A DNA stretch of 52,884 nucleotides from NCBI GenBank assembly GCA_945897515.1, contig CAMDFO010000029.1:1-52884 (forward strand), written 5' to 3'. Shown in pieces: positions 7,471-16,491 of this stretch. Position 1 is the first letter of the stretch. The number at the start of each line of letters is the position of its first letter. The notes beneath the pieces are model-generated. The model had not been told where the DNA came from, searched no databases, and saw nothing but the letters and a program-made list of their open reading frames with translations. This DNA is from Rhodoplanes serenus (lineage in GTDB: Bacteria; Pseudomonadota; Alphaproteobacteria; Rhizobiales; Xanthobacteraceae). The translations under genes and the position numbers were made by a program.

Positions 7471-7839
7471 GTGATCTCGCCTCGCACCCTGCTTCGTCTG
7501 CTTCCGGCATTTCTCGCCGTGCTGCTGCTTGCAGCCGCGCCGGCCGGCGCGGAAACGCGCGCCTATGGCGGCGTACTGGCCGGGGTCGTCAAAGGTTCCA
7601 CCAAGGCCCTGACCCTGCGCGACCGGGACCGCGCCAGCGGCGAGCGGCACGGCGTCGATGTCGTTACGGCCTACCTGGAGGTCGACGACGAGAAAGAAGC
7701 GCATGCCGCCCCGGCGATGCGCGTCAGGTCCTCTGCGGTTCGGCAGCCCGAAGCGCCTTCGGCGCGGCCGTTCTATCGCGTCGCGAACCGCACCCATCCG
7801 TCCTGTGCAGCTCCCCCAACCGGTCCTCCGCACGCTTGA
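7471..7839 (+). CDS. Putative small secreted protein, unknown function
   Basis: A 122-residue frame starting at GTG. Residues 1-27 look like a good signal peptide (LLRLLPAFLAVLLLAAAPAGA, cleaved before ET). The rest is polar with no recognised domain, and the last 40 residues are Pro/Arg/Ala-rich and may not be real coding. The start lacks a convincing ribosome-binding site. A frame on the opposite strand (7312-7932) is also open, so gene status is uncertain. Confidence 0.38.
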   Translation: MISPRTLLRLLPAFLAVLLLAAAPAGAETRAYGGVLAGVVKGSTKALTLRDRDRASGERHGVDVVTAYLEVDDEKEAHAAPAMRVRSSAVRQPEAPSARPFYRVANRTHPSCAAPPTGPPHA

Positions 7840-7931
7840 GCGATTGCGCGCCGAAAGCGCGTGAACCCATGCGTGAAACGGAAATCGCGGTCGCTTCCCC
7901 GTGCGGGACGGTCGCAATGGAGGGTTGGTCA

Positions 7932-8171
7932 ATGATCGTCATGATCGTCTATGTGGTGCTCGTCGCAATCGGCGAGATCGTCGCCTTCGGGGTCGGCCAG
8001 GCCATCGATATGGTGGTTCCGGCGGCCTGGAGCATGATCATCGCCATGGCGTTGTTCTTCGGCGTCATCTGGGCCATGTGGCCAGTGGCGGTGTGGGTGA
8101 CGGAGAAGTGGTTCGTGCGGGATGCCGAAGCAAATCCGGCCGGCGGAACCTCGCCGGCCCGCCTTCCTTAG
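7932..8171 (+). CDS. Small two-helix inner-membrane protein
   Basis: 79 residues. Two hydrophobic segments (about 1-24 and 28-50) and a short polar tail suggest a double-spanning membrane protein. ATG 7932 is preceded by GGAGGG with seven bases of spacing and is preferred; in-frame ATGs at 7869 and 7917 would add an N-terminus with no clear role. Family not recognised. The next gene starts 106 bp downstream. Confidence 0.6.
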   Translation: MIVMIVYVVLVAIGEIVAFGVGQAIDMVVPAAWSMIIAMALFFGVIWAMWPVAVWVTEKWFVRDAEANPAGGTSPARLP

Positions 8172-8277
8172 GGACGGCGCAAGATCGCCGCGTGTCTGGG
8201 GGGCACGCGGCGGTCCTTGCCGTCGCCGTTGCGGCGGCTATGGTGCGCGCGGGCCCAATCGTCACCACATAGCGCGC

Positions 8278-10353
8278 ATGAACGACAACCTCACGAAATC
8301 CGCTGCCGCGGGCGGCGGCGATAATCCCTTTTTCCAGCCTTGGACCGGACCGTTCGGCGTGCCGGACTTCGGCCGTGTCCGGCCGGAGCATTTCATGCCG
8401 GCCTACGAGCGGGCCTTCGTCGAGCATGAGGCGGAGATAGCCGCCATCGCTGGCGATGCCGCACCGCCGAGCTTCGACAACACCATTGCTGCGCTGGAGA
8501 ACAGCGGCCGGCTGCTGGCGCGCGTCGATGCCGTGTTCTACGGGCTGGTCGGCACCGACAGCAACGACGCGCTGCTCGCCATCGAGCGCGACATCTCGCC
8601 GAAGGACGCCGCGCACTGGAACAAGGTGCGCATGAACGAGCCGCTGTTCCGGCGTATCGACGCGCTGCATCGCGACCGCGATAAGCTCGGCCTGTCGCCG
8701 GAGCAGGCGCGGGTGCTGGAGCGTTATCACCTCACCTACAAGCGCAACGGCGCGGGCCTCGATCCGGACGCCAAGAAGCGCATGGCCGCGATCACCGAAC
8801 GGCTCGCCGTGCTCGGCACCGCGTTCAGCCAGAACGTGCTGGCCGACGAGCAGAGCTTTTCGATGACGCTCGAAACCGAGGACGAGTTGGCCGGCCTGCC
8901 GGATTTCGTCCGCGCCGCCGCAAAGGCCGCGGCCGACGAGCGCGGTCTTGCGGGCAAGCACGTCATCACCACGTCGCGCTCCAGCGTCGAGCCGTTTCTG
9001 CAGTTCTCCGCCCGGCGCGACCTGCGCGAGAAGGCCTGGCGCGCCTGGGTCGCGCGCGGCGACCAGAACGGCGCGACCGACAACAAGGCGATCATCGCCG
9101 AGACCGTGCGGCTGCGCGCCGAGCGCGCCAGGCTGCTGGGTTACAAAAGCTTCGCGCACTACCGACTCGCCGATCAGATGGCCAAGACGCCCGAGGCGGT
9201 GCGCGGCCTGCTGGATCAGGTCTGGGCGCCGGCGCGCGGCCGCGCGCTGGCCGACCGCGACGCCATGCAGGACATCATCCGGGACGAGGGCGGCAACTTC
9301 GCGCTCGCGCCGTGGGACTGGCGCTATTATTCCGAGAAGCTGCGCAAGATCCGCTGCGACTTGGACGAGGCGGCGGTGAAACCTTATATGCAGCTCGACA
9401 GCATCGTCGAGGCCGCCTTCCACTGCGCCAACAAGCTGTTTGGCCTGACGTTCACGCGCACCGACGTGCCGGTCTGGCACCCCGACGTGAAAGCGTGGGA
9501 GGTGAAGGGCGCCGACGGAAAGCACGTCGGCATCTTCTTCGGCGACTATTTCGCCCGGTCCTCCAAGCGCAGCGGCGCCTGGATGGGCACGCTACGCGAC
9601 CAGGAAAAGTTCCGCGGCAACGTGCGCCCGCTGGTCGCCAACGTGATGAACTTCAACAAGGGCGAGCCGACGCTGTTGTCGTTCGACGATGCTCGCACGC
9701 TGTTTCACGAATTCGGCCATGCGATGCACGGCCTGTTGACCGATGTGGACTATCCGCTGGTGCAGGGCACGAATACGCTGACCGACTGGGTCGAGCTGCC
9801 GTCGCAGCTCTACGAGCACTGGTTCGAGCAGCCGCAGGTGCTGCGCAAGTTCGCGCGCCACGTCGACACCGGCGAGCCGATCCCGGAAGATCTGCTGAAG
9901 AAGCTGATTGCGGCGCGCACCTTCAACAAGGGCTGCGAGACGCTGGAATACATCTCGTCGGCGATGGTCGACCTGGAGCTGCACCTGCTCGAATCCGCCG
10001 AGGACCTCGACGTCGGCGCCTTTGAACGTGCGACCCTCGACCGCATGGGCATGCCGGCCGAGATCGCGATGCGCCATCGGCCGCCGCACTTCGCCCACGT
10101 GTTTTCCGGCGGCTATTACGCATCCGGCTACTACAGCTACATGTGGTCGGAGGTGCTCGACGCCGACGCGTTCCGCGCCTTCGAGGAGACCGGCGACATC
10201 TTCAATCCGGCCATCGCCGACAAGCTGAAGAGCTTCGTGCTTTCGACCGGCGGATCGCGCGACCCGGCCGAGCTTTACATCGCGTTCCGCGGCCGCCTGC
10301 CGGATGCGAGTGCCCTTTTGAAGCGTCGCGGCTTTTCTGACGTCGCGGCTTAG
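8278..10353 (+). CDS. dcp: M3-family peptidyl-dipeptidase
   Basis: 691 residues, full length for the M3 (thimet oligopeptidase/Dcp) family of zinc peptidases, which remove C-terminal dipeptides from short peptides. The zinc site is HEFGH (477-481) followed by the conserved helix with the third ligand and VQGTNTLTDWVELPSQ; near the C-terminus FSGGYYASGYYSYMWSEVL is the usual substrate-binding Gly/Tyr-rich loop. No signal peptide, so cytoplasmic. The frame is open to 8122 but ATG 8278 begins the conserved N-terminus. The stop (TAG) abuts the ATG of the next gene with no gap, suggesting translational coupling. Dcp versus oligopeptidase A is based on overall pattern. Confidence 0.93.
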   Translation: MNDNLTKSAAAGGGDNPFFQPWTGPFGVPDFGRVRPEHFMPAYERAFVEHEAEIAAIAGDAAPPSFDNTIAALENSGRLLARVDAVFYGLVGTDSNDALLAIERDISPKDAAHWNKVRMNEPLFRRIDALHRDRDKLGLSPEQARVLERYHLTYKRNGAGLDPDAKKRMAAITERLAVLGTAFSQNVLADEQSFSMTLETEDELAGLPDFVRAAAKAAADERGLAGKHVITTSRSSVEPFLQFSARRDLREKAWRAWVARGDQNGATDNKAIIAETVRLRAERARLLGYKSFAHYRLADQMAKTPEAVRGLLDQVWAPARGRALADRDAMQDIIRDEGGNFALAPWDWRYYSEKLRKIRCDLDEAAVKPYMQLDSIVEAAFHCANKLFGLTFTRTDVPVWHPDVKAWEVKGADGKHVGIFFGDYFARSSKRSGAWMGTLRDQEKFRGNVRPLVANVMNFNKGEPTLLSFDDARTLFHEFGHAMHGLLTDVDYPLVQGTNTLTDWVELPSQLYEHWFEQPQVLRKFARHVDTGEPIPEDLLKKLIAARTFNKGCETLEYISSAMVDLELHLLESAEDLDVGAFERATLDRMGMPAEIAMRHRPPHFAHVFSGGYYASGYYSYMWSEVLDADAFRAFEETGDIFNPAIADKLKSFVLSTGGSRDPAELYIAFRGRLPDASALLKRRGFSDVAA

Positions 10354-11949
10354 ATGGCCGAGCTTCACAGCGCCAGCCATCGCCGCGGCATTTGCGCCGC
10401 ACCGCATCACGCAGCCGCCGAAGCCGGCCGCGCGGTGATGGAGGAGGGCGGCAACGCGCTCGAAGCCATGGTCGCGATGGCCGCGACAATCGCCGCGGTC
10501 TATCCGCACATGAACCACATCGGCGGCGATGGCTTCTGGCTGGTGCGCGAGCCGAACAAGCGGGTGCGCGCGATCATGGCCTGCGGCCCCGCGGGCGCGA
10601 ACGCCACGCCGGAGCTCTATCGCGAGCACGAGTTCATTCCGCCGCGCGGGCCGCTTGCGGCGCTGACGGTGCCGGGCGCGATCGGTGGCTGGATGCTGGC
10701 GGTCGACGCCGCGCGCTCGGTCGGCGGCAAGGGGTTGCCGCTGCACGTGCTGATGCACAACGCCATCGCGCACGCGCGCGACGGCTACGTCGTGACGCGC
10801 AGCCAGGCGCGGCTGACGGGCGAGAAGCTCCCCGAAATGAAGGGCGTGCCGGGCTTCGCCGAAACTTTTCTTGTCGACGGCAAGCCGCCTGAAACCGGCG
10901 CCCGGCTCAAGCAGAGCAAGTTCGCCGCCACGCTCGATCACCTCGCCAACGTCGGGCTCGACGATTTCTATCGCGGCGACGTGGGACGCGAGATCGCGGC
11001 CGACCTGGAACGCATCGGAAGCCCGGTGACGCGCGACGACCTGACCGGCTATCGCGCCAGGATAGCCGATCCTCTAAGCGTGCAGCTCGACGCCGGCACG
11101 CTCTACAATACGCCGCCGCCGACGCAAGGCTTGGCCTCGCTGATCATTCTGGCCCTCTACCAGCGGCTGCGCGTGGCCGAGCCTGAGAGCTTCGATTTCG
11201 TCCACGGCATCGTGGAGGCGACCAAGCGCGCGTTCCGCGTCCGCGACCGGTACGTGACCGATCCCGCGCACCTGCCGCATCCGCCGTCACGCTATCTCGA
11301 CGCGAAGTTCCTCGATGTCGAGACCGACAGGATCGACCGCCGCAAGGCCGCGCCGTGGCCCGCGCGCAAGGGCGACGGCGACACGATCTGGATGGGCGCT
11401 GCGGACTCGTCAGGCTTGGCGGTGTCCTACATCCAGTCGCTGTACTGGGAATTCGGCTCCGGCTGCGTGCTGCCCAGCACCGGTGTGCTGATGCAGAACC
11501 GCGGCTCCAGCTTCTCGCTCGAACGCAACGCCGTGAACCCGCTCGCGCCCGGACGCCTCCCGTTCCACACCCTCAACCCGGCGCTGGCGGTGCTGAATGA
11601 CGGCCGTGTCATGGCCTACGGCACCATGGGCGGCGACGGCCAGCCGCAGACCCAGGCGATGCTGTTTGCCCGTCATGTCCTCCATGGCCAGCCGCTCGAC
11701 GAGGCGCTCGATGCGCCGCGCTGGCTGCTGGGGCGGACCTGGGGCTCGACGCACACCAACCTGCGGATGGAGTCGCGTTTCGACGGCCACCTGATCGACC
11801 GGCTGATGTCGGCCGGCCACGACGTCGATGTGCTGTCCGAGGGATATTCCGACACGATGGGCCATGCCGGCGCAGTGGTGATCCACCCCAACGGCACGCT
11901 GGAAGGCGGACACGATCCGCGGGCGGACTCAGGCGTGGCGGGATTGTAG
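10354..11949 (+). CDS. Gamma-glutamyltransferase-like Ntn hydrolase (oxamate amidohydrolase-like)
   Basis: 531 residues, one proenzyme chain of the GGT family that cleaves itself to expose an N-terminal Thr. The cleavage site would be before T344 in GDGDTIWMGAADS; the following YIQSLYWEFGSG and TGVLMQNRGSSF are close to the pattern of oxamate amidohydrolase HpxW from ureide catabolism and unlike secreted GGTs. There is no signal peptide, so a cytoplasmic amidase is likely. It starts immediately after the dcp stop. Both genes could work on peptides or amides in the cytosol, but a glutathione role is not supported by the motif. Substrate assignment is inference. Confidence 0.85.
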   Translation: MAELHSASHRRGICAAPHHAAAEAGRAVMEEGGNALEAMVAMAATIAAVYPHMNHIGGDGFWLVREPNKRVRAIMACGPAGANATPELYREHEFIPPRGPLAALTVPGAIGGWMLAVDAARSVGGKGLPLHVLMHNAIAHARDGYVVTRSQARLTGEKLPEMKGVPGFAETFLVDGKPPETGARLKQSKFAATLDHLANVGLDDFYRGDVGREIAADLERIGSPVTRDDLTGYRARIADPLSVQLDAGTLYNTPPPTQGLASLIILALYQRLRVAEPESFDFVHGIVEATKRAFRVRDRYVTDPAHLPHPPSRYLDAKFLDVETDRIDRRKAAPWPARKGDGDTIWMGAADSSGLAVSYIQSLYWEFGSGCVLPSTGVLMQNRGSSFSLERNAVNPLAPGRLPFHTLNPALAVLNDGRVMAYGTMGGDGQPQTQAMLFARHVLHGQPLDEALDAPRWLLGRTWGSTHTNLRMESRFDGHLIDRLMSAGHDVDVLSEGYSDTMGHAGAVVIHPNGTLEGGHDPRADSGVAGL

Positions 11950-11956
11950 ACGCGCG

Positions 11957-12090
11957 TGTCCCGGACAAGCGAGCGCGAATGCGCGAGCGCCGATCTGGGA
12001 CCCCGGTTTCTTTTTAACAAAGCTGGGTCCCGGGTCTCGCCATAGCGCGTCGAAGACGCGCGTATCGCGCTTATGGCTCGCCCGGGACAC
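11957..12090. repeat. Palindromic intergenic repeat (GTGTCCCGGAC / GGACCCCGGTTTC type)
   Basis: Outer arms GTGTCCCGG and CCGGGACAC; inner arms CTGGGACCCCGGTTTC and AAAGCTGGGTCCCGGG; plus small hairpins around GCGCGAATGCGC and ACGCGCGTATCGCGC. It lies between convergent genes (GGT-like, plus; cupin, minus). The same family recurs at 44107-44175. Confidence 0.8.
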
Positions 12091-12100
12091 GAAAGCGGTG

Positions 12101-12505
12101 CTACCCCACCTTCGCGTTGTACTGCTCGTCGCTGACGTGCTCCAGCCAATCGACGTGCTTGCCGTCGAGCGCCTCCTGCATCGCCACGTGAACCATGCCG
12201 GTGTTCGCCGCTGCGCCATGCCAGTGCTTCTCGTTCGGCGCGAAGAACACGCAGTCGCCGGCCTTGATCTCTCGGATCGGCCCGCCCCAGGTCTGCACGC
12301 GGCCGGTACCGGATAGCACGTACAAGGTCTGTCCGAGCGGATGGGTGTGCCACGCCGTCCGCGCGCCAGGCTCGAAGCTCACGCGCGCAGCGCGCACCGT
12401 CGCGGGCTTCGGCGCCTCGATGATCGGGTCCTGCCAGACCGTGCCGGTGAACGAGTCCGCCGGCCCCTTGCGCGTCGGCCGCGAGCCGCAAGCGTGGATG
12501 TCCAT
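12101..12505 (-). CDS. Single-domain cupin protein
   Basis: 134 residues forming one conserved beta-barrel. The first metal motif reads [21 protein letters not shown] (about residues 47-67) with HxH present but Gln where the usual Glu stands; the second is [14 protein letters not shown]. Cupins of this kind act as small oxygenases, isomerases or accessory proteins, often beside aromatic-compound genes. Here it is 18 bp downstream of a LigI-like amidohydrolase on the same strand, so the two may act on the same compound. No more precise function can be given. Confidence 0.88.
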   Translation of the reverse strand: MDIHACGSRPTRKGPADSFTGTVWQDPIIEAPKPATVRAARVSFEPGARTAWHTHPLGQTLYVLSGTGRVQTWGGPIREIKAGDCVFFAPNEKHWHGAAANTGMVHVAMQEALDGKHVDWLEHVSDEQYNAKVG

Positions 12506-12523
12506 GGTTTTCTCTCCCTCGGT

Positions 12524-13372
12524 CTATTTCGGAAAGCCGTAGAGCTCGGCCGGATTGTCGATCAGGATGCGCTGGCGCGTTGCGGCGTCCGGCGCCCAGT
12601 CCGACAGCAGATCGAACAGCGCGGCGTCGTCCGGCTTGTCCTTCTCGGTCGGATGCGGCCAGTCGCTCCCCCACACCATCCGCTCCGGCGCCGCTGCGAT
12701 GTAAGCGCGCGCGATCGGCGTCGAGTCGGGATAGTCCGGCGGGCCGCTCACCATGTAGGCGCCCGAAAGCTTCATCCAGGTGTTGCCCTTTTCGATCAGC
12801 CGGCGGAGCACCGTGAACGCCGGATCGTTCACGCCGGAGCTGAGCCGTCCCAGGTGATCGAACACCAGCGTGCCGGGCAGGCGCGCCAACAGATCGGCGG
12901 CGTCGACGATCTGGTCGCCGCGCAGATGAATTTGCACATGCAGGCCGAGCGGCGCGGCGCGCTTCGCCAGCGGCTCGATCATGTCCCGGGTGGTGGCGGC
13001 GGTGTTGGGGTCGAACTGGGTGAAGCGGATGCCGCGGATGCCGGCGGCCTGCATGGTCTTCAGCTCGGCGTCGGTGACGCTTGGATGCACCACCGCGATG
13101 CCGCGCGCCTGGGGTCCGAGCTGCTTGAGGGCGTCCAGCGTCACCGCGTTATCGATGTGGTTCGCGGCCGGCTGCACCACCACGACCCGGCTGGTGCCGA
13201 TGCGTTGCTGGAACAGCCGGTATTGCGGCACGGCGGCGTCGGACGTCATGCGCGCGCCCGGACGGGGCGGCGGAAACCGCTCGCCGTCGTAGATGTGCAT
13301 GTGGCAGTCGCAGGCGTTGGCGGGGGCTTTGAGCCGGGGTGGCGCGGTGCCTGCGGAATTCGGGACTGGCAT
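12524..13372 (-). CDS. Amidohydrolase-2 family metal-dependent hydrolase (LigI-like)
   Basis: 282 residues of the amidohydrolase-related TIM-barrel family that includes 2-pyrone-4,6-dicarboxylate lactonase (LigI). Visible metal/catalytic motifs are DCHMHIYD (H24, H26), QIHLRGDQI, FDHLGR and GSDWPHP (235-241, with the catalytic Asp). LigI opens the pyrone ring in protocatechuate 4,5-cleavage; other members hydrolyse lactones or decarboxylate. No other meta-cleavage gene is adjacent, so a generic lactonase/hydrolase is the safe call. Co-directional with the cupin gene downstream. Confidence 0.88.
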   Translation of the reverse strand: MPVPNSAGTAPPRLKAPANACDCHMHIYDGERFPPPRPGARMTSDAAVPQYRLFQQRIGTSRVVVVQPAANHIDNAVTLDALKQLGPQARGIAVVHPSVTDAELKTMQAAGIRGIRFTQFDPNTAATTRDMIEPLAKRAAPLGLHVQIHLRGDQIVDAADLLARLPGTLVFDHLGRLSSGVNDPAFTVLRRLIEKGNTWMKLSGAYMVSGPPDYPDSTPIARAYIAAAPERMVWGSDWPHPTEKDKPDDAALFDLLSDWAPDAATRQRILIDNPAELYGFPK

Positions 13373-13449
13373 GGGTGTTATCTTGTTACGGAAGACATGC
13401 TCTATACGGCCTCCATTCTGCCCCAGTCCATGATATGTTTGCGCTTCGC

Positions 13450-14100
13450 ATGAATCGGATTGCCCAAACTCTCGTTGCGGCGCTGGCCGGGCTGCTGCTG
13501 GCAGCCGGCGGCGCGCTGGCGCACCCTCACGTCTGGGTGACGATGAAGAGCACGGTGATCTATGCCCCCGACGGCACGGTCACCGGCATCCGGCACGCCT
13601 GGACCTTCGACGACATGTTCTCGACCTTTGCGGTCCAGGGTCTGGAGAGCAAGGTCAAGGGTCAGTTCACCCGCGAGGAGTTGCAGCCGCTCGCCGAGGT
13701 CAACGTCACCTCGCTCAAGGAATACGACTTCTTCACCAGCTCCAAGGCCAACGGCCGGAAGACCGAGTTCGTCGAGCCCAAGGATTATCACCTCGAGCTC
13801 AAGGACTCGCTGCTGACGCTGCACTTCCTGCTGCCGCTCAAGACGCCGGTGAAGGCGCAGAGCCTCGACCTCGAAGTGTACGACCCGGCCTATTTCGTCG
13901 ACTTCAGCTTCGACGAAAAGGACAAGGAGCCCGCCAAGCTCGTCGGTGCGCCCGCCAATTGCCGGGTCACTGCCGGCAAGCCGCAGGAAATGTCCCAGGA
14001 CATGTCCAGGCGGCTGTCGGAGATCCCGCCGGGCGGGCAGATTCCCCCTGGCAGCTTCGGCGAACAGTTCGCCAACAAGATTTCGGTGAGATGCCCGTGA
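13450..14100 (+). CDS. DUF1007 family exported protein, partner of the Ni/Co transporter
   Basis: 216 residues with a clear signal peptide (MNRIAQTLVAALAGLLLAAGG..., cleaved after ALA) and the typical mature start HPHVWV. DUF1007 proteins are periplasmic and are usually encoded next to NreB/RcnA-type nickel/cobalt permeases; their exact action is not established. Here the stop overlaps the start of such a permease by 10 bases, so the two are translated together. ATG 13435 lies five codons upstream; neither start has a strong ribosome-binding site, and I chose the one that gives a compact leader. Confidence 0.88.
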   Translation: MNRIAQTLVAALAGLLLAAGGALAHPHVWVTMKSTVIYAPDGTVTGIRHAWTFDDMFSTFAVQGLESKVKGQFTREELQPLAEVNVTSLKEYDFFTSSKANGRKTEFVEPKDYHLELKDSLLTLHFLLPLKTPVKAQSLDLEVYDPAYFVDFSFDEKDKEPAKLVGAPANCRVTAGKPQEMSQDMSRRLSEIPPGGQIPPGSFGEQFANKISVRCP

Positions 14101-15236
14101 CACGGGCTGCGGCCGGGCGCATGGCGGCCGCGCTCGCTATCCTCGGCGCATTGATCTCGCTTGTGCTGCTGTCCGGCTCATTCGACGTCCTGGCGCAGAC
14201 CAATCCGTTCGGCGGCCCGCGTCCGCCATCCGCTCCACCCGCGCCGCCCCCCGATGGGATCATCGGCTGGATTTTCCAGAAGCAGGCCGAGTTCTACCGC
14301 TCGATGTCGGGCACGATCCGCGCCGCGAAAACCGACGGCAGCGCGCTCTGGGCGTTGTTCGGCATTGCCTTCCTCTACGGCATTTTCCACGCCGCCGGTC
14401 CCGGCCACGGCAAGGCGGTGATCTCGTCCTACATGGTCGCCAACGAAGAAACCTGGCGGCGCGGCGTGGTGCTGTCGTTCGCCTCGGCGATGCTGCAGGC
14501 GGTGGTGGCCGTTGCGATCGTCGGCGTGGCGGCGGTGCTGCTCAACGCCACCGCGCGGCAGATGTGCGACGCCGAGCGCGTCATCGAGATCGCCAGCTAC
14601 GCGCTGATCGCGCTGCTCGGCGCCCGGCTGGTCTGGGTCAAGGGCAAGGGGTTTCTCGCTTCGCTGCGCGGCATGAGCAAGCCGCTGCATGCGGTCGGCG
14701 CCGCGGTGACGCCGCCTGGCGACCATAAGCATGACCACGCGCACGATCATAAGCACGACCACGCGCATCACGATCATGGTCATCACCACGACCATCATCA
14801 TAGCCACGATCACGATCACCACCATCATGGCGAGAATGAGCATGCCTCGGCCTGGGGCCACGCGCACGGTCCGGAGCCGCAGGACCTCGCCGGTCCCGGC
14901 GGCTGGAAGCGCGGGCTTGCGGCGATCGTCGCCGTCGGATTGCGGCCGTGCTCCGGCGCGATCCTGGTTCTGGTGTTCGCGCTGGCGCAGGGCCTGTTCT
15001 GGGCCGGCGTGGTCGCGACCTTCGTGATGGGGCTCGGCACCGCCATCACGGTCGCCGCCATCGCGACGCTCGCGGTCGGTGCGAAATCGCTGGCCAGGAA
15101 ATTCGCTTCGTCGCGCTCGGGTTACGGCATGCTGATGCTGCGCGGCGTCGAGGTCGGTGCGGCTGTGCTGGTGCTGGCCTTCGGCACGCTGCTGTTGATC
15201 GGCTACATGGCTGCGGAACGCGGCGCCTGCCTGTAA
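14091..15236 (+). CDS. NreB/RcnA-like nickel/cobalt transporter with His-rich loop
   Basis: 381 residues with an N-terminal hydrophobic segment, then about six further membrane segments. The signature FHAAGPGHGKAVISSY (about 99-114) is characteristic of the NicO/RcnA/NreB group, which moves Ni2+ or Co2+ across the inner membrane, mostly outward. Residues about 211-246 form a cytoplasmic loop made of His, Asp and Lys, about half of it His, and VGLRPCSGAILVL marks the start of the second half. Alternative start GTG 14097. Together with the DUF1007 gene it forms a two-gene operon. The direction of transport cannot be told from sequence. Confidence 0.9.
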   Translation: MPVTRAAAGRMAAALAILGALISLVLLSGSFDVLAQTNPFGGPRPPSAPPAPPPDGIIGWIFQKQAEFYRSMSGTIRAAKTDGSALWALFGIAFLYGIFHAAGPGHGKAVISSYMVANEETWRRGVVLSFASAMLQAVVAVAIVGVAAVLLNATARQMCDAERVIEIASYALIALLGARLVWVKGKGFLASLRGMSKPLHAVGAAVTPPGDHKHDHAHDHKHDHAHHDHGHHHDHHHSHDHDHHHHGENEHASAWGHAHGPEPQDLAGPGGWKRGLAAIVAVGLRPCSGAILVLVFALAQGLFWAGVVATFVMGLGTAITVAAIATLAVGAKSLARKFASSRSGYGMLMLRGVEVGAAVLVLAFGTLLLIGYMAAERGACL

Positions 15237-15262
15237 GCTCCTCCCGTTGCGGAGGAAGCATT

Positions 15263-16486
15263 ATGAATTCCCAGACCACGACGTGCTGCATCGCCGGCGG
15301 CGGGCCGGCCGGCATGATGCTGGGCCTGCTGCTCGCACGCGCGGGCGTCGACGTGACCGTGCTGGAGAAGCACGCCGATTTCTTCCGCGACTTCCGCGGC
15401 GACACCATCCATCCCTCGACGCTGGAGCTGATGCACGAGCTCGGCCTGCTCGATGCATTCCTGAAAGTTCCGCATCAGAAGGTGAGCAGGTTGCGCGCCC
15501 GCTTCAGTGGCGTGCCGTTCTTTTTGGCCGATTTCTCGCACCTGCCGACCGTGTGCAAGTTCATCGCCATGATGCCGCAATGGGATTTCCTCAATTTCCT
15601 CGCGGAGCAGGGGCGGCGCTATCCGACCTTCCATCTCCGGAAGAACGCCGAGGTGACGGACCTGCTCTGGGAGGGCGACCGCGTCGCCGGCGTTCGCGTC
15701 GATGTGCCTGAGGGGCCGGCCGAAATCCGCGCCGCGCTGACCGTCGGCTGTGATGGCCGCCACTCCATCGTGCGCGAAAAGGCGGGATTCAAGGTCCAGG
15801 AGCTGGGCGCGCCGATGGATGTGCTGTGGTTCAGCCTGAGCCGCAAGCCCACCGACGACGCGGAGACCATGGGCGTCTTCGACGCCGGCCATATCTTCGT
15901 GATGATCGACCGCGGCGACTATTGGCAGTGCGCCTTCGTGATCTCCAAAGGCTCGATGGACCAGGTCCGGCAGCGCGGGATTGCTGCGTTCGGCGCCGAG
16001 GTCGGGCGCGTCGTGCCGATGCTGTCGGACCGTTCCGGCGAACTCACCGACTGGAAACAGGTCCACCTGCTCACGGTCGCCGTGAATCGCGTCGAACACT
16101 GGCACCGGCCGGGCTTGCTTTGCATCGGCGATGCTGCGCACGCGATGTCGCCGATCGGCGGCGTCGGCGTGAACCTGGCGGTGCAGGACGCCGTCGCGGC
16201 CGCGAACATTCTCGCCGAGCCTCTGCATCGTTCGGAGAACGCCGATCCGCTGCTGGCAAAGGTGCAGGAGCGGCGCATGTTTCCCACGCGCTTCACGCAG
16301 CGGCTTCAGGTCATCATGCAGAACACCGTGATCCAGGGCGCGCTCGGCAGCAGCGGCCAGCTCAAGGCGCCGCTGGCGCTTCGGCTGATCGCGCGCTTTC
16401 CGTTTCTGCGCCGCATCCCGGCCCGCGTGCTCGGCATCGGCGTCCGGCCGGAGCATGTCCGGACGGTGGAGCGGCGGCCGGCTTAG
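15263..16486 (+). CDS. FAD-dependent aromatic-type monooxygenase
   Basis: 407 residues of the group A flavoprotein monooxygenases (p-hydroxybenzoate hydroxylase fold). The dinucleotide motif GGGPAG (about residues 11-16), the internal VGCDGRHSIVR, and the second FAD motif GDAAHAMSPIGGVGVNLAVQDA are all intact. Such enzymes use NAD(P)H and O2 to hydroxylate aromatics or similar substrates in the cytosol. ATG 15263 has GGAGGA seven bases upstream; the frame is open much further back but only as an overlap with the transporter gene. Convergent with the nitrile hydratase accessory gene, five bases apart. Confidence 0.9.
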   Translation: MNSQTTTCCIAGGGPAGMMLGLLLARAGVDVTVLEKHADFFRDFRGDTIHPSTLELMHELGLLDAFLKVPHQKVSRLRARFSGVPFFLADFSHLPTVCKFIAMMPQWDFLNFLAEQGRRYPTFHLRKNAEVTDLLWEGDRVAGVRVDVPEGPAEIRAALTVGCDGRHSIVREKAGFKVQELGAPMDVLWFSLSRKPTDDAETMGVFDAGHIFVMIDRGDYWQCAFVISKGSMDQVRQRGIAAFGAEVGRVVPMLSDRSGELTDWKQVHLLTVAVNRVEHWHRPGLLCIGDAAHAMSPIGGVGVNLAVQDAVAAANILAEPLHRSENADPLLAKVQERRMFPTRFTQRLQVIMQNTVIQGALGSSGQLKAPLALRLIARFPFLRRIPARVLGIGVRPEHVRTVERRPA

Positions 16487-16491
16487 CTTCG

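Noticed and set aside
8065..9525. A 486-codon open frame opposite dcp
   Set aside because: Antisense shadow; the zinc peptidase on the plus strand is complete.
13960..14090. Longer N-terminus for the Ni/Co transporter
   Set aside because: It would overlap the DUF1007 gene by about 140 bases with a Gln/Arg-rich shadow-like sequence; ATG 14091 is followed directly by the expected hydrophobic segment.
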